Below are positions 46,591-58,318 of a stretch of 64,000 bases of DNA, in pieces (the stretch's first letter is position 1; each line of letters opens with the position of its first letter). The notes beneath the pieces were generated by a model. That model did no database searches. It had not been told where the DNA came from and saw only the letters and a list, made by a program, of their open reading frames with translations. Location of the stretch: the NCBI RefSeq assembly GCF_964340395.1, contig NC_135569.1, positions 19,240,957 through 19,304,956 of the forward strand, given 5' to 3'. Source of the DNA: Glandiceps talaboti. Lineage: Eukaryota; Hemichordata; Enteropneusta; Spengelidae. A program made the translations under genes and the position numbers.

Positions 46591-46694
46591 TCAACTTTTA
46601 TCGTCATACATGCTTTTCCTGTTGAGTTTTTCCGGTGCATTGGAAGCCATTTCAGTGAAGTCTTTAAAAACATCCTGGAAGGTTTCATCTCCTG
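46591..46694 (-). CDS. Last exon of an unassigned minus-strand gene
   Basis: Read on the minus strand: TTTTATGTAG acceptor, then 104 nt: AGDETFQDVFKDFTEMASNA, PEKLNRKSMYDDKS and a TGA stop at 46591-46593. The first codon is split (G from the upstream exon plus CA). The sequence looks like a conserved acidic/basic helical C-terminus. I do not recognise the protein. Its plus-strand shadow frame (46517-46702) should be ignored. Confidence 0.65.
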
Positions 46695-46713
46695 CTACAT
46701 AAAATACAATAGA

Positions 46714-49546
46714 TGTATATGTAATTATCTGATATTGTATATGTAATTATCTGATACTGTATATGTAATTATCTGATACTGTAAATGTAATTATCTGATA
46801 TTGTATATATAATTATCTGATATTGTATATGTAATTATCTGATATTGTATATGTAATTATCTGATATTGTATATGTAATTATCTGATATTGTATATGTAA
46901 TTATCTGATACTATATAATTATCTGATATTGTATATGTAATTATCTGATATTGTATATGTAATTATCTGATATTGTATATGTAATTATCTGATATTGTAA
47001 ATGTAATTATCTGATATTGTATATGTAATTATCTGATATTGTATATGTAATTATCTGATATTGTATATGTAATTATCTGATATTGTATATGTAATTATCT
47101 GATACTGTATATGTAATTATCTGATACTGTATATGTAATTATCTGATACTATATAATTATCTGATATTGTATATGTAATTATCTGATATTGTATATGTAA
47201 TTATCTGATATTGTATATGTAATTATCTGATATTGTATATGTAATTATCTGATATCGTATATGTAATTATCTGATACTGTATATGTAATTATCTGATACT
47301 ATATAATTATCTGATATTTTATATGTAATTATCTGATATTGTATATGTAATTTTCTGATATTGTATATGTAATTATCTGATATTGTATATGTAATTATCT
47401 GATATTGTATATGTAATTATCTGATATTGTATATGTAATTATCTGATACTGTATATGTAATTATCTGATATTGTAAATGTAATTATCTGATATTGTATAT
47501 GTAATTATCTGATACTGTAAATGTAATTATCTGATATTGTATATGTAATTATCTGATATTGTATATGTAATTATCTGATATTGTAAATGTAATTATCTGA
47601 TATTGTATATGTAATTATCTGATATTGTATATGTAATTATCTGATATTGTATATGTAATTATCTGATATTGTATATGTAATTATCTGATATTGTATATGT
47701 AATTATCTGATATTGTATATGTAATTATCTGATACTGTATATGTAATTATCTGATACTGTAAATGTAATTATCTGATACTGTAAATGTAATTATCTGATA
47801 TTGTATATGTAATTATCTGATATTGTATATGTAATTATCTGATATTGTATATGTAATTATCTGATATTGTATATGTAATTATCTGATATTGTATATGTAA
47901 TTATCTGATATTGTATATGTAATTATCTGATATCGTATATGTAATTATCTGATACTGTATATGTAATTATCTGATACTATATAATTATCTGATATTGTAT
48001 ATGTAATTATCTGATATTGTATATGTAATTATCTGGTATTGTATATGTAATTATCTGATATTGTATATGTAATTATCTGATATTGTATATGTAATTATCT
48101 GATATTGTAAATGTAATTATCTGATATTGTATATGTAATTATCTGATATTGTATATGTAATTATCTGATATTGCATAATGTAATTATCTGATATTGTAAA
48201 TGTAATTATCTGATATTGTATATGTAATTATCTGATATTGTATATGTAATTATCTGATATTGTATATGTAATTATCTGATATTGTATAATGTAATTATCT
48301 GATATTGTAAATGTAATTATCTGATATTGTATATGTAATTATCTGATATTGTATGTAATTATCTGATATTGTATATGTAATTATCTGATATTGTATATGT
48401 AATTATCTGATATTGTAAATGTAATTATCTGATATTGTATATGTAATTATCTGATATTGTATATGTAATTATCTGATATTGTATATGTAATTATCTGATA
48501 TTGTATATGTAATTTTCTGATATTGTATATGTAATTATCTGATATTGTATATGTAATTATCTGATACTGTATATGTAATTATCTGATACTATATAATTAT
48601 CTGATACTGTATATGTAATTATCTGATACTATATAATTATCTGATACTGTATATGTAATTATCTGATATTGTATATGTAATTATCTGATATTGTATATGT
48701 AATTATCTGATACTGTATATGTAATTATCTGATACTGTATATGTAATTATCTGATACTATATAATTATCTGATACTGTATATGTAATTATCTGATATTGT
48801 AAATGTAATTATCTGATATTGTATATGTAATTATCTGATATTGTATATGTAATTATCTGATATTGTATATGTAATTATCTGATATTGTATATGTAATTAT
48901 CTGATATTGTATATGTAATTATCTGATATTGTATATGTAATTATCTGATATTGTATATGTAATTATCTGATATTGTATATGTAATTATCTGATACTATAT
49001 AATTATCTGATATTGTATATGTAATTATCTGATATTGTATATGTAATTATCTGATACTGTATATGTAATTATCTGATATTGTATATGTAATTATCTGATA
49101 TTGTAAATGTAATTATCTGATATTGTATATGTAATTATCTGATATTGTATATGTAATTATCTGATACTGTATATGTAATTATCTGATATTGTAAATGTAA
49201 TTATCTGATATTGTAAATGTAATTATCTGATATTGTATATGTAATTATCTGATATTGTATATGTAATTATCTGATACTGTATATGTAATTATCTGATACT
49301 GTAAATGTAATTATCTGATATTGTATATATAATTATCTGATATTTTATATGTAATTATCTGATATTGTATATGTAATTATCTGATACTGTAAATGTAATT
49401 ATCTGATATTGTAAATGTAATTATCTGATATTGTATATGTAATTATCTGATATTGTATATGTAATTATCTGATATTGTAAATGTAATTATCTGATATTGT
49501 ATATGTAATTATCTGATACTGTATATGTAATTATCTGATATTTTAT
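46714..49546. repeat. 22-bp AT-rich minisatellite inside an intron
   Basis: About 128 copies of TGATATTGTATATGTAATTATC-type units (22 bp), with TATT/TACT and GTATAT/GTAAAT variants. About eight shortened 18-bp units (TGATACTATATAATTATC) lie near 46917, 47147, 47297, 47975, 48587, 48627, 48757 and 48996. It occupies about 90% of the 3,150-bp intron 46695-49844 of the minus-strand gene. Confidence 0.95.
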
Positions 49547-49844
49547 AGCCTGTTTATGTATTTTGACACATACATGTATACATACACATACACATACACA
49601 TACAGGAGTTTGAAATTGGCTGTATTTATTTACAAATACTTCTTTTCTTATTGTTTACGTTCTTTCTTTACAAAAAGTAGTTTTTTGTTTGTTTACTTAT
49701 TTGTTGATCTTTAAAAATATCTTTTCCCTGCAAGGTGTCATTTAATAAAGTAGTGATTTGAAAATGTGGTCTGTTGTTTCTGGTCCAATGGTCTTCAGTC
49801 TTACAAACAATTTAAAATATTAGTATTATTACCATGCAACTTAC
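49547..49844. other. Remainder of the intron
   Basis: ACATACACATACACAT run at about 49576-49603. Otherwise plain AT-rich intron up to the minus-strand donor (plus-strand TTACCTG at 49841-49847). Confidence 0.5.
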
Positions 49845-49906
49845 CTGAATTTGAAAACATACCCTCGCTTTCCCTCATATCTTCGTGTAACCTTGCTAGC
49901 CGTAGT
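49845..49906 (-). CDS. Penultimate exon of the minus-strand gene
   Basis: Minus strand: AATGTAG acceptor, 62 nt, then TTCAG|GTAAGTTG donor. It encodes LRLARLHEDMRESEGMFSNS with 1 nt left over, which joins the CA of the exon at 46694 to make Ala. The predicted join is heptad-like: RLARLHEDMRESEG leading into MFSNSAGDETF. Upstream exons were not identified; they lie above 49906. Confidence 0.65.
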
Positions 49907-49934
49907 CTACATTAATCAGATAAACATAGGCTGG

Positions 49935-50140
49935 TTAGACAAACACTACATGATGCAAAGTTAAGTTAGTTGAGTTAGGCAAACACTACATGATGCAAAG
50001 TTTAGTTAGTTGAGTTAGGCATACCTTCATGTTAAACTTCACTAGCCATTGTCTACACATTGATCAGACAAACAGTTGAGTTAGGCAAACACTACATGCT
50101 GCAAAGTTAAGTTAGTTGAGTTTGGCAAACACTACATGCT
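49935..50140. repeat. Short irregular repeat, about 50 bp
   Basis: Repeats of GGCAAACACTACATG then TGCAAAGTTAAGTTAGTTGA, about four copies with gaps, resuming after the next element at 50507-50560. Confidence 0.8.
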
Positions 50141-50145
50141 GCAAA

Positions 50146-50507
50146 GTAAAGGGGAATGCTACTCCAAAAATAAAGGCATTTTTGTAAACTTTGGGCTCTA
50201 GAGTCATTTTAAGATGTTACATCATTTATATTATGTGGAATTACCAAGAAATATGAAGTCAAAACTTTTGGCCATCTTGTTAGTGGACATGCATTGCTTC
50301 AAGGGATAGCCTCATAAATATGGAATGGCAAACATAGTGGTGTATTCATGAGTATCAAAAACACACACAAGGGCCAAAAATTTTGACTTTGTATTTCTCG
50401 GCAATCACATGTAATGTAAGAGATGTAAAATCAAAATCATAAAATGAATCTCTACCTCTCAAAGTATACAAAGATGCTTTATTTCATGGGGTGGCACTCC
50501 CCTTCAA
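50146..50507. mobile_element. TIR element inserted in the preceding repeat
   Basis: Ends GGGGAATGCTACTCC and (reverse complement) GGGGAGTGCCACCCC. It interrupts a repeat whose intact copies read GCAAAGTTAAGTTAG, so the target was TTAA (now TAAA on the left, TTCAA on the right, decayed). No ORF. Confidence 0.6.
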
Positions 50508-50666
50508 GCTAGTTGAGTTAGGCAAACACTACATGACACAAAATTAAGCTAGTTGAGTTAGGCATATAATTGTAACTACATCTGTTGGCAAATAGTAAAT
50601 GTCATGTTGATATTGTGACATGATATCTGAAGATCCAATTCAGTATTTGATCTGTATTTCAAATCT

Positions 50667-50965
50667 TAAAGTGGCCATATGGATGAGGATTGGGTATGTA
50701 CTTTGAAGTTTTAATACTAAATAATTTTATTGGCACTTTCTACTTGAAAACTCAATGTTAAACAACATTGCAAAAAGCTAAAAAAAAATGTGACAAATGT
50801 TGTACGTAACAATAATAAAGATTTCCTTTACAATATGTTGAATTACAAACAAGGACTTGGCGTATGTTGTTTCACATTGATTTATCAAGTAGGAAGCAAT
50901 TTTTGAAATTCATAAATTAAAAATCCAAAATAAATACCCAATCCTCATTGATATGGCCATTGTAA
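50667..50965. mobile_element. TTAA-flanked MITE, copy 1
   Basis: Inverted ends AGTGGCCATATGGATGAGGA and its partner TCCTCATTGATATGGCCATT. About 295 bp. Related to 52488-52800. The right TTAA is decayed. Confidence 0.75.
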
Positions 50966-51419
50966 GATAAACACAGTATCGTACATGGTAAAGTACAGTT
51001 TGCAATGCCCTTATTTCAATGTTTTATGTTCAGCAATTTTATACATAAAATGTTACTTGACCACAGAATACTATGAACCTGGAAATTTTCACTTTTAATA
51101 TTTCACTGAAACCAAGGCGTTTACATTGTACTATGATTGGGTTTTAAGGAACTGGCAGTTTATGTTGTCATTTTCAAACCTGGTTAATGTTGTTTGGCCT
51201 CATATGGTTGTTTTTGATATCACTACTCTGATCACACAACAACACTTGTGAACCTAAATCAAACAGACTTAGATATGTTGTGTCTGCTCGTTGGACATGG
51301 AACATGCCTACTCATGTTGTGTCTCCTCATTGGACATGGGACATGCCTACTCTTCAAGATGACGTGATGGAATAAACCATTCAACAATAAAGGATGGGTC
51401 GGGTACAGGGGGGGGGGGG
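50966..51419. other. No gene recognised
   Basis: Two imperfect copies of TTGTGTCTGCTCGTTGGACA near 51280 and 51318. G run at about 51408-51421. Confidence 0.4.
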
Positions 51420-51860
51420 GGGAAACCTGTTCAAGCATGTCTGAGTTATGGCTTTGGACATGAAAACTGCGCCAACAAAATCGCTGCCAGGCAGCCATGT
51501 CGGATTGTATCACAACGAAAATGGATAATATCCATTTTCGTCATGACACAATACGATATGTATGTCATAGAACACTGTTCCAATACTAACTTTGAATGAG
51601 ATCTGTTCAAGCATGTCTGAGTTATGGCTTTGGAGATGGAAAATTAGCAAACAAAATGGCTGCTAGGCGGCCATATTGGCTCATATCACGAAACAAATTG
51701 ACGTGCATATATATGCCATTGTATGTTGCCCCTGTACCAAGTTTGAAAAAAATCCAGGCAGCTCCAAGAAACGGCTCTTGACGGACGGACGGACAGACAG
51801 ACGGACGGAACCCAATCCATAAGTCCCTGTCCCGGACTTCATCTGGCGGGGACTAATAAG
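51420..51860 (+). repeat. Dispersed repeat with GACGGACGGACAGACAG end
   Basis: Two copies of TTCAAGCATGTCTGAGTTAT (51431 and 51607), then CCCCTGTACCAAGTTTG, CTCCAAGAAACGGCTCTTGA, a GACGGACGGACAGACAGACG run and CTGGCGGGGACTAATAAG. This end structure is common in marine invertebrate genomes as a dispersed non-coding repeat. The 61-codon frame here is incidental. Confidence 0.7.
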
Positions 51861-52487
51861 GTGCTGACTCTAAAATATATGCTTTCTTTGCTTATACAGA
51901 CATAAAGGTTGTCTACAGGAAGGGGGGGGGGGGGTGTCACACTTCCAGCAAAATCAGAGTAAATTCAGGACTTATCCCAATTTAAAAGATCAGATTTAAA
52001 CTGAATGCCTTCTGTATTGTGAAAAGTCTTTCGATTTTCGTTGTTGGAATACAAACTTCTTAGCTATAGCCATCATACATGATATACCCCTTAATTGGCA
52101 AATAGTTAGGCCAAACTATAAGAAATATGAAGTTTGTATACTTAAGGTATTGCCTAATTACCAAAAATAATTAATCATGCAGATGAATTATCAAGCTTTA
52201 TAGGACACAAACAGACAGACTGACAGACAGACAACACTGAGACAGACAGACAATTCTTGATGCCTAAAGCCCTACTCAGTGAACTACTAGCTCAGTTGTG
52301 CAAAGGGACAAAGGGAATTTAGATCTAATCAGTATTAGTTCATTACAAGACTAAATTAAAATTACGGTATATTTTGAAAAAGTCAAAATTATAAAATGTA
52401 AAATATGAAATATTATTAGAGTTACTTTTATACCAGTAATAGTTACCATTTAATAGATATAGTAGTAGTGATATCTGGGTGAGTTTA

Positions 52488-52803
52488 AAGTGGCCATAGG
52501 GATGAGGATTTGGTATTATTATGAATTTTGAATTTACTAAACAATTTTATCATGGCTTCCTACTTGAAAAATCAATATGAAACAAAATTGACAAAATCAG
52601 TGTTTGTAACTCAATAAATTGCAAAAGCATAACAAATGTGTAAAATGTTTGTTATTGAACGTATTGTAACAAACTTTGAGCTTTATGCAATGTAAAGTAT
52701 AAGAGTGTATACTTTTATTTGTATTGAGTTAACACAAACAGGGACTTGGTGTATGTTGATTCACCCATACCCAATCCTCATCAATGTGACCACTTTAAAA
52801 TGA
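52488..52803. mobile_element. TTAA-flanked MITE, copy 2
   Basis: About 310 bp with ends TTTAAAGTGGCCATAGGGAT and its partner CAATGTGACCACTTTAAA, so TTAA lies at both borders. The interior aligns with 50667-50965 (GGGACTTGGTGTATGTTG versus GGACTTGGCGTATGTTG). Confidence 0.8.
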
Positions 52804-52916
52804 AACCATTCAGCATTGTGATATTTTGTTACAGCATTGATGTCAAAAAAAACATCATGGTTATTTGAAAGTAGACGAGTCTCAGAGTGGGCTGATCAAT
52901 TATATCACCAAGCAAT

Positions 52917-53632
52917 GTATATACGGTACATGGATGTCAGTGTATACACCAAGCTATGGCATATACACAGATGTCAGTGTACACACCAAGCTATGGCATT
53001 ATATACACGGATGTCAGTGTACACACCAAGCTATGACATATACACAGATGTCAGTGTATACACCAAGCTATGGCATATACACAGATGTCAGTGTATACAC
53101 CAAGCTATGGAATATACACGGATGTCAGTGTACACACCAATTAAGCTATGACATATACACAGATGTCAGTGTATACACCAAGCTATGACATATACACAGA
53201 TGTCAGTGTACACACCAAGCTATGACATATACACAGATGTCAGTGTACACACCAAGCTATGACATATACACAGATGTCAGTGTATACACCAAGCTATGGC
53301 ATATACACAGATGTCAGTGTATACACCAAGCTATGGCATATACACAGATGTCAGTGTATACACCAAGCTATGGCATATACACAGATGTCAGTGTACACAC
53401 TAGCTATGGCATATACACAGATGTCAGTGTATACACCAAGCTATGGCATATACACAGATGTCAGTGTACACACTAGCTATGGCATATACACAGATGTCAG
53501 TGTATACACCAAGCTATGACATATACACAAGTCAGATGTGAGTGTATACACCAAGCTATGGAATATACACAGATGTCAGTGTACACACCAAGCTATGGCA
53601 TATACACAGATGTCAGTGTATACACCAAGGTA
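52917..53632. repeat. 37-bp minisatellite, array 1
   Basis: About 19 copies of CATATACACAGATGTCAGTG then TATACACCAAGCTATGG. Each unit has the dyad TATACAC...GTGTATA, so single units can fold. Variants: GGCAT/GACAT/GGAAT, GTATAC/GTACAC. The long frames (SVYTPSYGIYTDV-type) come from the repeat. Confidence 0.95.
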
Positions 53633-53787
53633 TCAGGTATATAATAGTACTCCAAAAGGGTATCTGCGATTTGGAAGTGCGCCTCGTACAAACTCAAAAA
53701 TGATGTCTGCGCCTGGTCGTACAACGTATCTCCGACTGGTCGTACAACGTATCTCCGATCGGTCATACAACACGAGTGCGATTGGTC
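53633..53787. repeat. Inverted repeat arm, left
   Basis: Reverse complement of 56365-56520: GGGTATCTGCGATTTGGAAG, CTCGTACAAACTCAAAAATG, GTCGTACAACGTATCTCCGA (the last phrase occurs twice in tandem). CpG-rich. It directly abuts array 1. Confidence 0.9.
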
Positions 53788-55170
53788 TTTGCTTTCCGAC
53801 GTCCGTCATTTCCAAATACCCAAATACCCTGTTTTGCGTGCGTGAATGTTTACTAGACTATAATCATACTACGATATTTCAATTTGATAAAGAATGCGAT
53901 CGCATGCGATAGTTGAAGCCGTGTAAAAAAAATCAAACATGCCATCGATGTACACATGCGTTGATCGACGTACTAACGGGAGGTGGGGGCCCCGGGAGGG
54001 GTCACTTTCATTCCGCACTTCGGAGTTGTGGTCCCGTGTACACGGTGTCGGTAAGCTCCCTCTGAACTTTGTCGATAGGCAACGCAATGCTGCGACAATC
54101 GTATGAAGGACGTCGGCACCGACATTTGATTCTTTGTGGTCTGTGAAACAATTGTACATTGTAACAATTTAACAAATCTGTAGCTCTTTACCGCTTCTTT
54201 CATCATCGATGTGTTATATAGTGAGACAATACATCCATGCCTTCCAAAAACTACGCCAGAGTCTATGGTATTTTAAACAATTAGGGCAGTTGACACCATG
54301 CACCGACTCGTAGTTATAAAACTTTCAGCGACTTTGCAACTCAACTCATTGTCGGCTTTCATCATTCAAAAATCAAGCGTAACGCATTGCCTAGGCTAAA
54401 GGGTGGCCGAATCTGTCAACATGGTCAAGTACGAATGTACAAACAATATACAAACATTGGTGTGGCTTCTTATTACGTGCCAGTACATGAATACATGGAT
54501 GTATTATTACGGAGATGGGAAGTTTCGTGGACTACGATCACACTACGATTATAAAAAAAATGTGATAGTTCTAGCCTTCGAGACAATCACGAAAGCACTG
54601 AATGAAACAAAAACAACAATCGTAATAATAAAGCTAATGAGTTGCCGTGCAGGCACTTCGTCGTGTCGCATCAAATGTACGATCACAGCGATCGATGACC
54701 GCCATTTTTTTCTCTAAATATTACATTTCAGCAATGATTTTTGATGCAATTTGAAATTGTTACCACGAATTGCTATTATCATTTTATTTCTAACATGAAT
54801 GCAAGTAGCGATGTCCGAACGCTCTGCATCACCGGCACCATAAACGAACAATGGGGGGGGGGGGGGGGGGGGAATTACCCTTCGTCATTCGTGTAACTTT
54901 TAAGGGCAATCAAGGAGAGTCAAATTGTTTCATTTGTTCAGATGAGACTTTGATGTATGTAGGCGTTACCGTTCCACCTTTTTAGCTCAAATAACAATAA
55001 GACCGTTACACCTAATTGACTAAAATTGACACCTTCGGAACAATGGTAGTCAGTTGCTTGTAGGGACCGGCCTCAGCCAAAGGGGTCGGCGAAAATCTAC
55101 ACTGAAAGTTTATAATCACCCACTATTAGCACCAATGCTAACGTAATATAATGATGTAAATTGAATGTAG
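53788..55170. promoter_or_regulatory. CpG-rich segment, likely promoter region
   Basis: Unlike the AT-rich, CpG-poor surroundings, about 53650-54720 has many CpGs (e.g. GGGCCCCGGGAGGGG near 53987, GTCGGCACCGACATTTG near 54111), then a G run of about 20 at 54852. It lies upstream of the NRF1-like exon, so I infer an unmethylated promoter region, possibly serving both strands. Short frames here (e.g. 54403-54717) start at non-ATG codons or lack recognisable features. Confidence 0.5.
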
Positions 55171-55834
55171 ATGATGATTCGTTGTGGTTTTAACACAAAA
55201 ATAATCCATTGTGAAAAAGATATAAAACGACACAAGTTTTTCAAAATTACACCACACTGCCGAAACGAAAGTCGAAGCAACATCATGCCAAACTTAACGA
55301 AAACGCAATTGAACAACTGGAAGCAGCTGAAGAAGAGGTCCGACACATACATGAAGAAGACAACCCTAGAAGCATGCGTCATTACCACATATTATGATAA
55401 AATAACGAAAAGTCGAAAGTTTCTTGTCCATGGTAGTGATGTCCTTGAGAAGTCGATAACCAGCAGTATAGCAACTCTCATGGAAACCTACCAAGAAACA
55501 AGTGTCAGCAGTGTTACTCCTCATCCATCTACAACTAGTCCAACTACTGCTACTGAGAACGAGCTACCAGACCTAAGAGAAACAACGGAAGGCAAACTAT
55601 CTCAATTACCATATTCAGTACTTAAAACCCTTGTACCTGAACTGGTGAAGGTGTCTGAAAAGAGACTAAAACCGTACTGGGGTAATGAAAACCATATCCC
55701 AGTGTGGTGGCCACAAACCATTCCGTACTGCAACCCAAGTAAAGGACCCAAGTTGTCTCCAGGTACTTGGACAAAAATGCTGAAATCTGCTGCAAGAGCC
55801 TGCTACGAACATCATGGATTAACAGAGTTAACAG
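55171..55834 (+). CDS. NRF1-like: NRF1/EWG/P3A2-like transcription factor, first visible exon
   Basis: Open from ATG 55171 (TAG directly upstream in frame; M39 at 55285 is an alternative start) to the donor AACAG|GTAGGT, phase 1, 221 codons. Residues 41-110 (LTKTQLNNWKQLKKRSDTYM, LEACVITTYY) parallel the first half of the NRF1 DNA-binding/dimer region. 108-141 is a Ser/Thr/Pro linker. 144-221 is the best match: KLSQLPYSVLKTLVPELVK, W170-G171, VWWP at 178-181, then SPGTWTKMLKSAARACYEHH. NRF1 has the same order: a Leu-rich helix, Trp-Gly-Lys/Asn, Ile-Trp-Trp-Pro, Trp-Thr-x-x-Leu, Cys-Tyr-x-x-His-Gly. NRF1 family members bind GCGCATGCGC-like palindromes and activate housekeeping genes; here that is inference. 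It is shorter and diverged, so probably a paralogue rather than the main NRF1. Confidence 0.75.
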
Positions 55835-56364
55835 GTAGGTTAACAAACAATTTATATGATACAAGTTCAAGTCTAGACTGGTACAAGTCGCAGGGTTTTT
55901 TTTTCACATTATTATGGCCATTTTTTTTCATATCTTTTACCCCACAATTTATGTATAGTTACAAGGCCTTGACTAAGGCTAGGCTCTTGCGAAACATTAG
56001 TAATTTTTTTCCTTCCGATTTTCCGACACTAAGGTGACTGACAAAATATTTGATCGAGTTGCTAGGCTAATTATTCCCAACACACCCTAATAGGGCTAGT
56101 TGATGTTCAAGTGAAACAATGGGTTATATTTCAAGTCCATGTTTATAGATATTAATTAATCTTTGTTGCTAGTGACTTCAGCATAGCTGTTGTCTTCTGC
56201 TTGGATTTGTAACGTTCAATAAATGATGCCATCGAAACTTCGGACGTGGTGATCGGATAGAACTTGTTTTAATAACTCTCGAAGTACTAAATGAAATGAT
56301 TCGAGAGGTCCTGTCCTATAACGTCCGGTTTTAAGCTTTGCAGCGAATCGCAAACACGCTATGC
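55835..56364. other. Intron start of the NRF1-like gene
   Basis: Non-coding. The open frame continues to 56037 by chance through a T-rich stretch. Confidence 0.5.
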
Positions 56365-56520
56365 GACCAATCGCACTCGTGTTGTATGACCGATCGGAGA
56401 TACGTTGTACGACCAGTCGGAGATACGTTGTACGACCAGGCGCAGACATCATTTTTGAGTTTGTACGAGGCGCACTTCCAAATCGCAGATACCCATTTAA
56501 GGTACTGTTACATACCTCCA
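56365..56520. repeat. Inverted repeat arm, right
   Basis: Mirror of 53633-53787 (about 156 bp, about 90% alike by eye, best over the inner 135 bp). It abuts array 2. The two arms bracket about 2.6 kb holding the CpG-rich region and the NRF1-like exon. Confidence 0.9.
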
Positions 56521-57146
56521 GGTATGGAATATACACAGATGTCAGTGTATACACCAAGCTATGGCATATACACAGATGTCAGTGTACACACCAAGCAATG
56601 GCATATACACAGATGTCAGTGTACACACCAAGCTATGACATATACACAGATGTCAGTGTATACACCAAGCTATGGAATATACCCAGATGTCAGTGTACAC
56701 ACCAAGCTATGACATATACACAGATGTCAGTGTACACACCAAGCTATGACATATACACAGATGTCAGTGTACACACCAAGCTATGGAATATACACAGATG
56801 TCAGTGTATACACCAAGCTATGGAATATACACATGTCAGATGTCAGTGTATACACCAAGCTATGACATATACACAGATGTCAGTGTATACACCAAGCTAT
56901 GGCATATACACGTATGTCAGTGTATACACCAAGCTATGGCATATACACATGTCAGATGTCAGTGTATAGACCAAGCTATGGCATATACACATGTCAGATG
57001 TCAGTGTATACACCAAGCTATGGCATATACACATGTCAGATGTCAGTGTATAGACCAAGCTATGGCATATACACATGTCAGATGTCAGTGTATACACCAA
57101 GCTATGGAATATACACATGTCAGATGTCAGTGTATACACCAAGTCA
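56521..57146. repeat. 37-bp minisatellite, array 2
   Basis: About 16-17 copies of the same unit as array 1, in the same orientation. The 3' half switches to a longer subtype of about 42 bp with an ACATGTCAGATGTCAGTG duplication. Confidence 0.95.
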
Positions 57147-57539
57147 TGTGAGATTTGAAGTATGTATTAAGATACTAGCTTCAGTACTAAAATCTATTAT
57201 GTGAATTGCTCATTGAAAGTAAACCTATGGTACATCACCAAACAATATCGGACAGGAGAACTTTGTTATATGAAATTTGAAGAGTGTTGATTTTGGAAAA
57301 TGGCAAGTCGAACATCGGCTGTACTGATCTGACTTGTATAAACTGGGATTAATCATAGACAATGTGTAACTATGCATTAAAATGTCATAATTTATTCAAG
57401 CCCACATCACTTCAAAGGAAATGCCACAATTTCCTGTCCCTCCCTCTCCCACATCTATTGAAAGGGTTTCTTGCTAATCTGCCTTTTCCTTGTCTGTTTT
57501 AATATCTAAATATTGTCTGTAATTTGATTTCAAATTTAG
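57147..57539. other. Intron, no feature
   Basis: Plain intron, ending CAAATTTAG. Confidence 0.4.
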
Positions 57540-57751
57540 CACTGCACACTGACACTTCAAAATATCAAGAAGGTAAGTTACATGGATTCACCTGTCATTC
57601 ATATGTGGGTCACATGAATGTTTTAATACCTTACTTAATATGCATAATGCAATGTGTGAGTAGCTGCAGCATGTACAAATACTCTAACCAAAAAACAATT
57701 GACTTCAACCACTACAAAGATATAGTGAACTTTCTGAATGTACATGTGTTT
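57540..57751 (+). CDS. NRF1-like: Second exon candidate of the NRF1-like gene
   Basis: From CAAATTTAG|CA to GTGTTT|GTAAGC, 212 nt, frame consistent with 55834 (split codon G+CA) and ending phase 0. It starts ALHTDTSKYQE and ends QKTIDFNHYKDIVNFLNVHV. The middle (57573-57669) looks like an intron itself (GTAAGT ... CTGCAG, 97 nt), but removing it breaks the frame, so either it is retained or the model is wrong. Confidence 0.4.
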
Positions 57752-58318
57752 GTAAGCAATTTGAGGTACTAAACAATTTAGGCAAACTTGAGAAAGGCAA
57801 AACTAAATGTCCTAAACTGAAGAATTGTAATGATGCAAAAATAATCTAGACAATGAAGTCTAGAGGAAAAGACTGCCATCTATAGTTGTCAAATCAACCA
57901 AATATTACATATTATTACTGATGGTAGTTAGTATGATGTGGGATGTGAAAGGAGACAAGGTATGCCAATAATAATAATGATTCTATGTACACCAGACCCA
58001 TGTGATTTTAGTTTTATATTCCCCAGGATCTCAAAAAATTGTTTGACTTAATGGTATACCTTGTCTGAAGGGTCGAGAAAAATTGTGTTGTTTCTTCCTC
58101 TCACATCCTCCTGTTTGACACACTTAAGTCTGTAATTTAGTGACAAGTGAAGTAAAGTCAGAATTCTGTGAGTGTGCTACTGCCAGTTTATAGTTATCAA
58201 AACACACAACAATTTGTGGACTTGCAACACATACATGTACATACACAAAACACAAAATGTTATTAATTTCATGATAAGAAGAGTAAGTATAGTGTGTAGG
58301 CTTTATCTGTACTTACAG
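57752..58318. other. Intron, no feature
   Basis: Plain non-coding sequence ending CTGTACTTACAG. Confidence 0.4.

Noticed and set aside
53869-54206. Minus-strand frames of 77-96 codons in the CpG-rich region as the 5' end of the minus-strand gene
   Set aside because: No splice connection to 49906 could be found and no domain is visible.
54403-54717. 104-codon plus-strand frame in the CpG-rich region
   Set aside because: Non-ATG start, no recognised domain, and overlaps likely promoter sequence.
52837-57151. Repetitive protein-like frames (SVYTPSYGIYTDV and similar)
   Set aside because: They follow the 37-bp minisatellite in several frames at once; no start, splice or domain evidence.
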